Shown here: piece by piece, positions 1-6,174 of the stretch
Numbering within the stretch: the stretch's first letter is position 1
How the letters are laid out: each line of letters starts with the position of its first letter
Origin: Desulfobacula sp.
GTDB lineage: Bacteria > Desulfobacterota > Desulfobacteria > Desulfobacterales > Desulfobacteraceae
Length of the DNA stretch: 7,760 nt
Assembly: GCA_029940245.1 (NCBI GenBank)
Contig: JAOZRF010000071.1
Location: 1-7,760, forward strand
Direction: 5' to 3'
The notes under the pieces: model-generated
The model's input: only the letters and a program-made list of their open reading frames with translations
Databases searched by the model: none
Told to the model about the DNA's origin: nothing
Translations under genes and position numbers: made by a program

Positions 1-1
1 A

Positions 2-1306
2 CTCTTTGATTTAATGGAGAAATTTGGTGGATATGGCTTTAATAAATCCCATAGTGCGGCGTATGCCCTTATTGCCTATCAAACAGCTTTTCTAAAGGCT
101 AATTTTGCGCTTGAGTTTATTGCTGCACTAATGACCAGTGATAGAAACAATTCCGATGCCATCATAAAATACATGGATGAATGCAGGACCCATGACATTA
201 AAGTGCTGCCACCAGATGTGAATAAGAGTGGTGCGCATTTTAACGTGTCTGACGGATGTATCAGGTTTGGTCTTGCCGCGGTAAAAAATGTGGGTGAAGC
301 TGCAATTGAATCTATTGCTGAAATAAGAGATAAAGAAAATGAATTTGAAAGCATTTATGATTTTTGTGAGCGGGTCAATGTGGGTAAGGTTAATAAAAAA
401 ATCCTTGAGGCATTAATCAAGTGCGGGGCCTTTGATTCCACAAATACCCGGCGCAGCCAGATGATGGCAGTTCTCGAAGATGCCGTGGATCACGGATCAA
501 GAATACAGAAGGAAAAAGCGGATTCACAACTGGATTTATTTGCAGATTCAAATATGGGAACCGCACTTCCTGTGAGTACTCCAAAACTGCCTGATATTGA
601 AGAATGGGATGAACCCATGCTCTTGTCCCTGGAAAAAGAAACCCTGGGTTTTTATATTACAGGCCATCCCCTTGATAAATATAAAGATTTGATTCAAAAA
701 TATAGCACAGTTAATTGTGTAAGTATTCAGGATGTTGCTGAAGGGAAAATGATCCGCATTGCCGGGTTCATAAAAATTCATAAATCACATAAAACCAAAA
801 AAGGGGATATGATGGCATTCTGTGCCATTGAGGATCAGTCAGGCAGTATTGAAGTTGTGGTATTCCTCGAAGTTTATGCAAAAGCACACAGGCTTCTGGC
901 TGATGAAGAGATTGTTATCCTGGAAGCAGAAGTTCAGAAGAATGAAAATATTGTCAAGCTTTTAGCCGACAAAATAGTTCCCATTGAGCAGGCACCGGAA
1001 GAATGGAATAATGGCGTTTTGATAAAGGTTGACGCTCAAAAATCTTCCTTAGCCACACTCGAACAACTAAAATCCATTATTAAAAATTTCCCTGGCGATT
1101 GTACTGCCTGTTTAAAAATTGAAATACGCGACAACCCTCCCATACTGGTCAAACTTTCAGATGAATATATGACCAGCTCTGAGCCTTCCTTTTTTGAAAA
1201 AGTGGAAGAACTTTTAGGTGAAGGTGTGATTGAAACCAGGTGTGCTGCTGTTAAAGAAAAGATAAAGAAAAACAAACCCTGGCTGAAAAAGAAAAACGGC
1301 AACTGA
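2..1306 (+). CDS. dnaE: DNA polymerase III subunit alpha, C-terminal part (5' end outside window)
   Basis: This is the C-terminal 434 residues of the replicative DNA polymerase alpha subunit. The reading frame is already open at position 2, and the ATG at 14 is an internal Met. The first visible residues (FDLMEKFGGYGFNKSHSAAY) match the strongly conserved DnaE segment at the end of the fingers region. Next comes the helix-hairpin-helix region (about nt 200-470: LPPDV, FGLAAVKNVGE, LIKCGAFD). A near-consensus beta-clamp binding pentapeptide, QLDLF, lies at nt 527-541, followed by ETLGFYITGHPLDKY. The OB fold runs from about nt 749 to 990 (IRIAGFI, GDMMAFCAIEDQSGSIEVV). A C-terminal tau-binding-type region follows and the protein ends in a Lys-rich tail. 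The catalytic palm aspartates lie upstream of the window. No frameshift is seen. The protein acts in chromosome replication in the cytoplasm. The identification is certain at family level. Confidence 0.97.
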   Translation, partial: LFDLMEKFGGYGFNKSHSAAYALIAYQTAFLKANFALEFIAALMTSDRNNSDAIIKYMDECRTHDIKVLPPDVNKSGAHFNVSDGCIRFGLAAVKNVGEAAIESIAEIRDKENEFESIYDFCERVNVGKVNKKILEALIKCGAFDSTNTRRSQMMAVLEDAVDHGSRIQKEKADSQLDLFADSNMGTALPVSTPKLPDIEEWDEPMLLSLEKETLGFYITGHPLDKYKDLIQKYSTVNCVSIQDVAEGKMIRIAGFIKIHKSHKTKKGDMMAFCAIEDQSGSIEVVVFLEVYAKAHRLLADEEIVILEAEVQKNENIVKLLADKIVPIEQAPEEWNNGVLIKVDAQKSSLATLEQLKSIIKNFPGDCTACLKIEIRDNPPILVKLSDEYMTSSEPSFFEKVEELLGEGVIETRCAAVKEKIKKNKPWLKKKNGN

Positions 1307-1320
1307 TTTTGTTTATATGT

Positions 1321-1357
1321 AATCTTTAAAAATGAACCAAAGATTTTAATTTTTTAT
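1321..1357 (+). terminator. Weak hairpin plus T-rich tract after dnaE (possible terminator)
   Basis: AATCTTT (1321-1327) pairs with AAAGATT (1339-1345) around an 11-nt loop. It is followed by a broken T-run (TT AA TTTTTT). The 7-bp stem has a single G-C pair, so it would be a poor intrinsic terminator. It lies 14 nt after the dnaE stop and just before the next gene's ribosome binding site. It could cause partial termination or be chance in AT-rich DNA. Confidence 0.25.
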
Positions 1358-1371
1358 GTAAAGGAAGAAAA

Positions 1372-2136
1372 ATGAGCTGGCTTGGTAAAATGATTGGAGG
1401 AACCATAGGATTTGCTTTGGGGGGGCCTTTGGGGGCTGTGGCAGGCGCTGCATTTGGACATACATTTGTGGATAAAAAAGAACAGGTATATCTTTCTTCA
1501 AGACCTGTAACACATGATACCCTTTCTTCCAATGAGGAGGCTCAGCTTGTTTTTTTTACGGCAGCATTTTCCATGCTGGCTAAAATATCAAAAGCCGATG
1601 GCAATATAACTGACAATGAGATATCTGCCGTTGAAAGATTTATGAAACAAGATCTTCATCTGGATTTTAACAGCCAGCAGACGGCAATTAATATTTTCAG
1701 ACAGGCTGTCCATTCCAACGAAAGTTTTGATGCGTTTGCCATCCAGTTTTATTCCGTATTCAGGATGCAGCCCAATATTATAGAGTTGATGATGGATGTT
1801 TTATTAAGGGTTTCTGCGGCAGACGGATTCATTTCAAATGAAGAAGAAGCCATCCTGTTATCTGCCACACGGATTTTCAATTATTCCAATTCAGATTATG
1901 AAAGGCTGAAATCAAAATATATAAGACAGACCAACAAATATTATGCTGTCTTAAAATGTGATGAAGCCTCATCAAATGAAGATATCAAAAAACAATATCG
2001 AAAGCTTGTTACGGAATACCATCCTGATAAAATTGAAGCCAAAGGGCTTCCTGAAGAGTTTATCAAATTTGCCAATGACAAATTTAAAGAAATCCAGGAA
2101 GCTTATGAGAAAATAAAAGAGGAAAGGGGTATGTAA
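1372..2136 (+). CDS. djlA: DjlA-like co-chaperone: N-terminal membrane anchor, TerB domain, C-terminal J domain
   Basis: This 254-residue protein has the DjlA layout, and E. coli DjlA is about 270 residues. Residues 1-35 form a Gly/Ala-rich hydrophobic stretch ([20 protein letters not shown]) with the GKxIG start typical of the DjlA single transmembrane anchor. Residues about 58-180 form a TerB-like helical domain with two acidic loops, KADGNIT (74-80) and AADGFIS (149-155). Residues about 188-254 form a J domain with NKYYAVL, the DnaK-stimulating HPD triad (217-219) and the closing [14 protein letters not shown] helix. Members of the family recruit DnaK to the inner membrane with the J domain in the cytoplasm. 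The ATG is preceded by AAGGA (1361-1365) at 6 nt. It starts 65 nt after dnaE and may be co-transcribed with it. Its stop lies 8 nt from the end of the convergent operon. TerB-J proteins are diverse, so strict orthology to djlA is likely but not proven. Confidence 0.87.
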   Translation: MSWLGKMIGGTIGFALGGPLGAVAGAAFGHTFVDKKEQVYLSSRPVTHDTLSSNEEAQLVFFTAAFSMLAKISKADGNITDNEISAVERFMKQDLHLDFNSQQTAINIFRQAVHSNESFDAFAIQFYSVFRMQPNIIELMMDVLLRVSAADGFISNEEEAILLSATRIFNYSNSDYERLKSKYIRQTNKYYAVLKCDEASSNEDIKKQYRKLVTEYHPDKIEAKGLPEEFIKFANDKFKEIQEAYEKIKEERGM

Positions 2137-2144
2137 ACGGGAAA

Positions 2145-3209
2145 TTAAAAAAGTCCTTTTTCATTGGCAATATTCATATAAGTTTCAATGAGGTTAGCCG
2201 GCGGTTCGATCTTTTCCGTCTGATTCTTATCTTTTAAAGACATGGCATCAAACTCGCAGACGGTGACACACAGGCCGCAACCAATGCATCTGTCCAGATT
2301 TACCATGGCGATGTCGCCTTCTTCATCTTCATCAATGGCGTTCATGGGGCAGATTTGCCTGCAGGCAAAACATCCTGTACATTCATCAGAATCAACATTG
2401 GCCTGGAAGTTGGAACTGACAATTTTTGCAGGTGCCTCAAAATTTTTAATATTTTTCAGAATCTGGCAGCAGCAGTCACAGCAAAGACAAATATTTATCG
2501 GTTTTTTTGAATTGGATGGCTGGGGAACAAGCCCTTGCTTAGCCCCTTCTTTGACAATATCCAGGGCCTCTTCCTGGGATATTGTCCTTCCAATACCACG
2601 ATTTTCATAGATATAAGCCCCTCCGCCAAATATCAGACAGGTTTCACTTGCTTTACCACAGCCTTTACCCATGATCGTATGTTCTTTCCTGCAGATGCAC
2701 GGGGCGACAAGAATTTTTGATTGAGATCGAATAATATTTTCAACCTGTTCATAATCCATGATATTCAGTTCTGTGTTGACAGCTTTGGCAACAGGAACCA
2801 CCCTGAGCTGCGGGGTCTTGTTTTTATACTGGTCTTTTATCAGAAAAGGAACATATTCATTGAAATCTCTGATCAATTCTTTGGTCAGCCGGTTGACCTG
2901 ATATTCCCATATACCCACCACAAACTGAAGAAACATAAAAGTGTTTATCCCGTTTTTGCTGATATGAATAATCAAGCCTTTTTTGCCCATTTCAATTAAA
3001 TAAGGCTCTATTTCACCGGGGTCTCTGCCGGCTCTCCGGGCAATTGCTTCAACAGATTCAGGCATCATTACAAGGCTAAGGGCAAGTTCTGCTTCCTGTG
3101 GTGTAAAAAGCTGTTTTAAAATTTTAAGTTCAATCCCGGATTCAGTTTCAGGATAACCGCCAGGAGTTTTGTCAAGAAGGATTGCAAGTTTTTTGTAAAC
3201 ATCTTCCAT
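2145..3209 (-). CDS. Multi-[4Fe-4S] ferredoxin-like protein with winged-helix-like N-terminus
   Basis: This 354-residue cytoplasmic iron-sulfur protein has three parts. Residues about 25-95 look like a winged helix (SVEAIARRAGRDPGEIEPYL, then MGKKGLI). Residues about 165-250 form a Cys-rich core with C171, C173, C184 and C191, then a dense C241-L-C-C-D-C-C-C248 run. Residues 277-318 hold a bacterial-type dicluster ferredoxin module: CTGCFACRQICP (C277/280/283/287) and CIGCGLCVTVCE (C308/311/314/318). The Pro usual after the last Cys of the second cluster is Glu. I recognise the type as the 4Fe-4S binding proteins common in sulfate reducers and other anaerobes, whose role is not established. 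Electron transfer is likely. It is the last gene of the leftward operon, 25 nt after mtaB. The ATG is preceded by GGAG (complement of 3219-3222) at 9 nt. Its place behind two tRNA thiolation enzymes, one a radical-SAM protein, suggests electron supply to them, but this is inference. Confidence 0.85.
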   Translation of the reverse strand: MEDVYKKLAILLDKTPGGYPETESGIELKILKQLFTPQEAELALSLVMMPESVEAIARRAGRDPGEIEPYLIEMGKKGLIIHISKNGINTFMFLQFVVGIWEYQVNRLTKELIRDFNEYVPFLIKDQYKNKTPQLRVVPVAKAVNTELNIMDYEQVENIIRSQSKILVAPCICRKEHTIMGKGCGKASETCLIFGGGAYIYENRGIGRTISQEEALDIVKEGAKQGLVPQPSNSKKPINICLCCDCCCQILKNIKNFEAPAKIVSSNFQANVDSDECTGCFACRQICPMNAIDEDEEGDIAMVNLDRCIGCGLCVTVCEFDAMSLKDKNQTEKIEPPANLIETYMNIANEKGLF

Positions 3210-3234
3210 TGTGTAAATCTCCGATAATCTATAA

Positions 3235-4548
3235 TTAGTCTAAAATTTTTCCTACAAGGTGCATGTCTTTATCACATTGTTCAAGGACAAGATCAACAAT
3301 TTTCCCTCTTAAGCCAACTGTATTTTTTAATAAAACATTTAAGTAGTTGGAGGTTACGGCCTTGAGCATGCCTGTTTTTTTGTCCGGCTTATTCTGTACT
3401 ATACCTTCAAGTTTTTTATTCAAATTGGCATCAATAAAAGCCCTTCGCTTTGTTTTGTCAAGTTCCCGCATTTTTGCACATCGTTCTTTAATTATAGTCG
3501 GATCAATTTTATGATCAAAATGATCGGCAGCAGTTCCTTTTCTGGCAGAAAAAGGAAAGACATGGAGATACGATATGGGAAGCCTTTTAATCAGCTCGTA
3601 TGTATTATTAAATTGTTCCCGGGTTTCTGAAGGAAATCCAATTATTGTATCCACACCAATACCTGCGCTGGGAATTTTTTCATGGATTTTATGGATGATA
3701 TCTTCAAACAAAGCCACATTATATGGCCGTTTCATTTTTTTTAGAATATCATCATCCCCGGATTGCAGGGGAATGTGGAAATGATCACATAAATTATTTC
3801 CAGGTTTTGCAAGATTAATAATGCCGTCGTTGATCTCACCCGGTTCAATGGAGCTGAGTCTTATCCTGTAAACCGGTTTTTCATGGTTTATTTTTTCAAG
3901 CAATTGCAAAAGAGATGATTTTTTTTTAAAGTCAAGGCCATACATTCCCGTATGAATTCCAGTGATAATTACCTCTTTGAACCCGGAACAATCAAGTTCT
4001 TTTAAATGTTCAAAAATCTGTTTTTCAGGCATGCTCACCGAAGATCCCCGGGCATAGGGAACAATACAATAGGTGCAGAATGCATCACAGCCATCCTGTA
4101 TTTTAAGATATGCCCGGGTCATTTCCCCTTTTACTGCATGATCAAATCCAAGAAAAGAATTTGCTTTACTGTGATCTGTCTTTCTAAATGTAAGCGACGA
4201 GTTGTTTTTGCAGATAGCGGCAATATTATTTGCAATTTTAAGTTTGTCTTTATGACAGACGATCTGGTCAAGTTGATCAATTTTTTTTATCTGGTCGGGA
4301 TCAGTCTGGGCATAGCAGCCTGTGACAATGACTTTTGCATCGGGATTTTCTCTGATAATTTTTCTAATGGCCTGTCTTGACTGCATACTGGCCTTTGATG
4401 TGACAGCACAGGTATTGATGATAAACACATCCGTGTCATGTTTTTTGGCACTTTTTGTCCAGCCCTGTTCTTCAAGGCCCGCGGCAATGCCATTACTTTC
4501 ATATTGATTGACTTTGCATCCCAGGGTTTGGATATAAAATTTTTTCAT
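3235..4548 (-). CDS. mtaB: tRNA (N6-threonylcarbamoyladenosine(37)-C2)-methylthiotransferase MtaB
   Basis: This 437-residue radical-SAM methylthiotransferase converts t6A37 to ms2t6A37 next to the anticodon of ANN-decoding tRNAs. The UPF0004 N-terminal domain carries the auxiliary-cluster cysteines C11, C47 and C78. The opening TLGCKVNQYES is the MtaB (YqeV) signature rather than that of MiaB or RimO. The radical-SAM CxxxCxxC is C154-x3-C158-x2-C161 in GCDAFCTYCIVPYARG. Family motifs follow: HIPLQSGDDDILKKMKR (258-274), GVDTIIGFPSET (298-309) and HVFPFSARKGT (329-339). A C-terminal TRAM-like RNA-binding domain covers about 375-437. The length is normal for the family. Its ATG overlaps the mnmA stop as ATGA (4545-4548), and AGG lies 9 nt upstream, so translation is probably coupled. 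It needs S-adenosylmethionine and an electron donor; the flanking ferredoxin-like genes are plausible partners. MtaB is favoured over MiaB by the signature; substrate is inferred from family. Confidence 0.95.
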   Translation of the reverse strand: MKKFYIQTLGCKVNQYESNGIAAGLEEQGWTKSAKKHDTDVFIINTCAVTSKASMQSRQAIRKIIRENPDAKVIVTGCYAQTDPDQIKKIDQLDQIVCHKDKLKIANNIAAICKNNSSLTFRKTDHSKANSFLGFDHAVKGEMTRAYLKIQDGCDAFCTYCIVPYARGSSVSMPEKQIFEHLKELDCSGFKEVIITGIHTGMYGLDFKKKSSLLQLLEKINHEKPVYRIRLSSIEPGEINDGIINLAKPGNNLCDHFHIPLQSGDDDILKKMKRPYNVALFEDIIHKIHEKIPSAGIGVDTIIGFPSETREQFNNTYELIKRLPISYLHVFPFSARKGTAADHFDHKIDPTIIKERCAKMRELDKTKRRAFIDANLNKKLEGIVQNKPDKKTGMLKAVTSNYLNVLLKNTVGLRGKIVDLVLEQCDKDMHLVGKILD

Positions 4549-5588
4549 TGAATAATACCTGCTCCCAGGACTCTGGCATCCTTATAGAAAACCGCAGCCT
4601 GTCCTGGCGTAACCGCATTCTGAGGTTCATCAAATACAAGTTTACCGCAAGATCCGTTTAAAGAAAGTGATGATTTAGCACCTTTGTGGCCGTATCTGAT
4701 TTTGGTCATAATATCACAGATGGTTTTCTGGTCTGAAAAATTCCAGTTGATCCGGGCAAGTTCAATATTTTTTTCAGACAGGTCTTTTTTAAAACAGACC
4801 TTAAGAATATTATTTTTGATATCAATTTTTTTAACATAATAGGGTTCTTTTGCCGGGCAATTAACCCCGCGTCTTTGTCCTATGGTAAATTGATGCAGTC
4901 CCGGGTGACGGCCGACAATTTTTTTGTTCATATCTATAATATCACCCGGCCGATGGGTCATCCCCTGTTTTTTTAAAATAAACTCCGGGAAATTATTATC
5001 ATGTATGAAGCAGATATCCTGGCTTTCTCTGGGTTGGGAAGGGGCAAGATGCTTTGATTTGGCCAATTGCTTTACATCAGTTTTTGTCATTCCGGCCAGG
5101 GGAAAAATTATTTTTTCAAGCTGGTCACAGGATAACAAAGAGAGAAAATAGCTCTGGTCCTTTAATGGGTCAACTCCTTTTTCCAGATAGGAATAGGAAA
5201 TATTTTTATCTGGAAAGGAAATCGGATTGACAATGGTGGCATAATGGCCCGTGGCCAGAAAATCTGCTCCCATGTTTTGAGCTGTTTTAAGAAGTTCTCC
5301 GAATTTTATTTCTTTATTGCAGATAATACAGGGGTTTGGGGTTTTACCTTCAAGATAGGTTTGAATAAAATACTGAACAATTTTTTTTTCAAAGATTTTA
5401 GAAAGATCAACACAAGTGACGGGAAACTTAAGTTGGCTTTCAATACGGGTAAGATCTGCCGGTTCTTTTTCATAACCCGTTGTAAAATGAATGCCAAAAA
5501 CATGTTTGTATTTCTGTTTTAAAAGATATCCTGAAACAAGGGAGTCAACCCCTCCACTTAAGGCAATAGCAATAACCGGGTTTTTCAT
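4545..5588 (-). CDS. mnmA: tRNA-specific 2-thiouridylase MnmA, short form with CxxC + Cys triad
   Basis: This 347-residue enzyme makes s2U34 in the wobble position of tRNA-Lys, tRNA-Glu and tRNA-Gln. The N-terminal ATP-PPase P-loop is SGGVDS (residues 11-16). The active-site Cys pair is C90, in PNPCIICNKEIKFG (84-97), and C193, in ESQDICFI. Other family motifs are ATGHYA, KDQSYFL (143-149), FTIGQRRG (234-241) and the C-terminal beta-barrel signature AVTPGQAAVFY. The Asp of E. coli PNPD is Cys87 here, giving C87-x2-C90 plus C193. The stretch after the P-loop domain is about ten or more residues shorter than in E. coli and lacks the acidic NWDEDD-type segment. I chose the ATG at 5588, which forms an ATGA overlap with the upstream stop, has AGGA 9 nt before it, and puts the P-loop at the usual distance. 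A longer in-frame start at 5672 adds 28 unrelated residues. It is the second gene of the operon. Confidence 0.94.
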   Translation of the reverse strand: MKNPVIAIALSGGVDSLVSGYLLKQKYKHVFGIHFTTGYEKEPADLTRIESQLKFPVTCVDLSKIFEKKIVQYFIQTYLEGKTPNPCIICNKEIKFGELLKTAQNMGADFLATGHYATIVNPISFPDKNISYSYLEKGVDPLKDQSYFLSLLSCDQLEKIIFPLAGMTKTDVKQLAKSKHLAPSQPRESQDICFIHDNNFPEFILKKQGMTHRPGDIIDMNKKIVGRHPGLHQFTIGQRRGVNCPAKEPYYVKKIDIKNNILKVCFKKDLSEKNIELARINWNFSDQKTICDIMTKIRYGHKGAKSSLSLNGSCGKLVFDEPQNAVTPGQAAVFYKDARVLGAGIIQ

Positions 5589-6019
5589 CCGGCAATGTCC
5601 TGGGTATCTGAAGAAAAAAGCCCCATTGCCCTTGTCGGGCAGGTTACAATACAAAGCTCGCACACGCTGCACTTTTCCTTGTTAAAAATAACTTCCATTT
5701 CCGGCCGTTTGATATACAGGGCTTCAGTCGGACAGACCGCGATGCATGCCCCGCAATGAGTACAGATCTCTTCATCTTTATAGATTTGATGTTCAGGACT
5801 GGATATACAAACCCCCTGATCTTTTAAAAATTTTATACCCTTATTAAATCCTGTTTTAGATGCGCAAGAAATTTCCAGCACCATATATCCCTCTTTTTTA
5901 TTGGATATTCTGGCACTTAAAATATTAAACAAAAGGTCATATTTTTTTGTTAATTGACACACCAGTGCTTTTTGGGCAACTTCCGGCGGAAAGGTCAGTA
6001 TGGTTATTTTAGAATACAC
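5585..6019 (-). CDS. NIL domain-containing [4Fe-4S] dicluster ferredoxin (GTG start)
   Basis: This small protein of 144 residues is the first gene of the leftward operon. Residues 1 to about 75 fit a NIL domain, the small ACT-like fold also found at the end of methionine ABC transporter ATPases (ITILTFPPEVAQKALVCQL opening; GYMVLEI; GIKFLKDQGV). Residues 86-127 form a two-cluster ferredoxin: C86/C89/C92/C96 in CTHCGACIAVCP and C117/C120/C123/C127 in CSVCELCIVTCP. NIL-ferredoxins are known in methanogens and deltaproteobacteria, where homologues are tied to sulfide assimilation into homocysteine. Here the direct coupling to mnmA points to electron or sulfur delivery for tRNA thiolation (inference). 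The start is GTG, supported by a strong GGAGG 6 nt upstream. The stop overlaps the mnmA start by 4 nt. It is expected to be soluble and cytoplasmic. Confidence 0.9.
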   Translation of the reverse strand: MYSKITILTFPPEVAQKALVCQLTKKYDLLFNILSARISNKKEGYMVLEISCASKTGFNKGIKFLKDQGVCISSPEHQIYKDEEICTHCGACIAVCPTEALYIKRPEMEVIFNKEKCSVCELCIVTCPTRAMGLFSSDTQDIAG

Positions 6020-6025
6020 TCTAAA

Positions 6026-6030
6026 CCTCC
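6026..6030 (-). promoter_or_regulatory. Strong Shine-Dalgarno (GGAGG) deciding the GTG start of the NIL-ferredoxin
   Basis: The plus strand reads CCTCC, so the minus strand reads GGAGG, ending 6 nt before GTG at 6019. It is the best ribosome binding site in the window and supports a non-ATG start for the operon's first gene. Confidence 0.85.
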
Positions 6031-6058
6031 AATTTTTGTCCTGTATAAATAATTTCCT

Positions 6059-6086
6059 TTGACAAAGCAGACATATTAAGTATTAT
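6059..6086 (+). promoter_or_regulatory. Predicted sigma-70 promoter, rightward, for the acyltransferase-hydrolase gene
   Basis: TTGACA (6059-6064, perfect -35) and TATTAT (6081-6086, one mismatch to TATAAT) are separated by 16 nt. The predicted start is near 6093, giving a leader of about 80 nt before the ATG at 6175. A poorer alternative closer to the gene uses TTAACA (6110-6115) with an AT-rich -10 near 6131-6137. Confidence 0.65.
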
Positions 6087-6101
6087 CGCATACATGGTCA
6101 A
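6073..6101 (-). promoter_or_regulatory. Predicted sigma-70 promoter, leftward, for the NIL-ferredoxin/mnmA/mtaB/Fe-S operon
   Basis: On the minus strand TTGACC (6101-6096) is followed after 17 nt by TAATAT (6078-6073). The predicted start is near 6066, which leaves a leader of about 46 nt before the GTG at 6019. It interleaves with the rightward promoter: its -10 lies in that promoter's spacer. Confidence 0.65.
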
Positions 6102-6108
6102 GATGTAT
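6090..6108. promoter_or_regulatory. Operator-like inverted repeat ATACAT-N7-ATGTAT
   Basis: ATACAT (6090-6095) and ATGTAT (6103-6108) are perfect 6-bp inverted arms around GGTCAAG. The dyad covers the leftward -35 (6096-6101) and the predicted start of the rightward transcript. A dimeric regulator bound here could block both promoters. No regulator gene is in the window, and arms this short in AT-rich DNA can occur by chance. Confidence 0.4.
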
Positions 6109-6162
6109 ATTAACATCACTTAAATTATATTATAAATACCATAGATAAACAATCTTGTTTTT

Positions 6163-6168
6163 AAGGTG
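6163..6168 (+). promoter_or_regulatory. Shine-Dalgarno AAGGTG for the acyltransferase-hydrolase gene
   Basis: AAGGTG ends 6 nt before the ATG at 6175. It supports this start for a frame that has no stop in the window. Confidence 0.7.
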
Positions 6169-6174
6169 TCCATT

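Noticed and set aside
14..16. The ATG at 14 as a true start of a short DnaE-like gene.
   Set aside because: The frame is open upstream to the window edge and encodes the conserved residues just before this Met. It is an internal codon of a longer dnaE.
2144..2160. AAAAAG-TC-CTTTTT dyad at the convergent gene ends, considered as a bidirectional terminator.
   Set aside because: The loop would be only 2 nt and the stem has a single G-C pair, so a stable hairpin is unlikely. It also falls in the codons for the Fe-S protein's C-terminus.
2242..2610. A 122-codon plus-strand open frame opposite the multi-[4Fe-4S] protein gene.
   Set aside because: It is antisense to a gene with clear conserved motifs. 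The predicted protein looks like low-complexity antisense translation (Ser/Gln-rich), with no family resemblance.
4006..4380. A 124-codon plus-strand open frame opposite mtaB.
   Set aside because: It is a shadow of the conserved radical-SAM coding sequence on the other strand and shows no recognisable protein features.
5589..5672. An in-frame upstream start that would lengthen MnmA by 28 residues.
   Set aside because: The extension overlaps the NIL-ferredoxin gene by 88 nt and resembles no MnmA N-terminus. The ATG at 5588 has an ATGA overlap and AGGA, and places the SGGVDS loop correctly.
6076..6123. An outer inverted repeat TTAAGT (6076-6081) / ACTTAA (6118-6123) around the ATACAT dyad.
   Set aside because: Arms of 6 bp separated by 36 nt in very AT-rich DNA are expected by chance, and the pairing does not extend.
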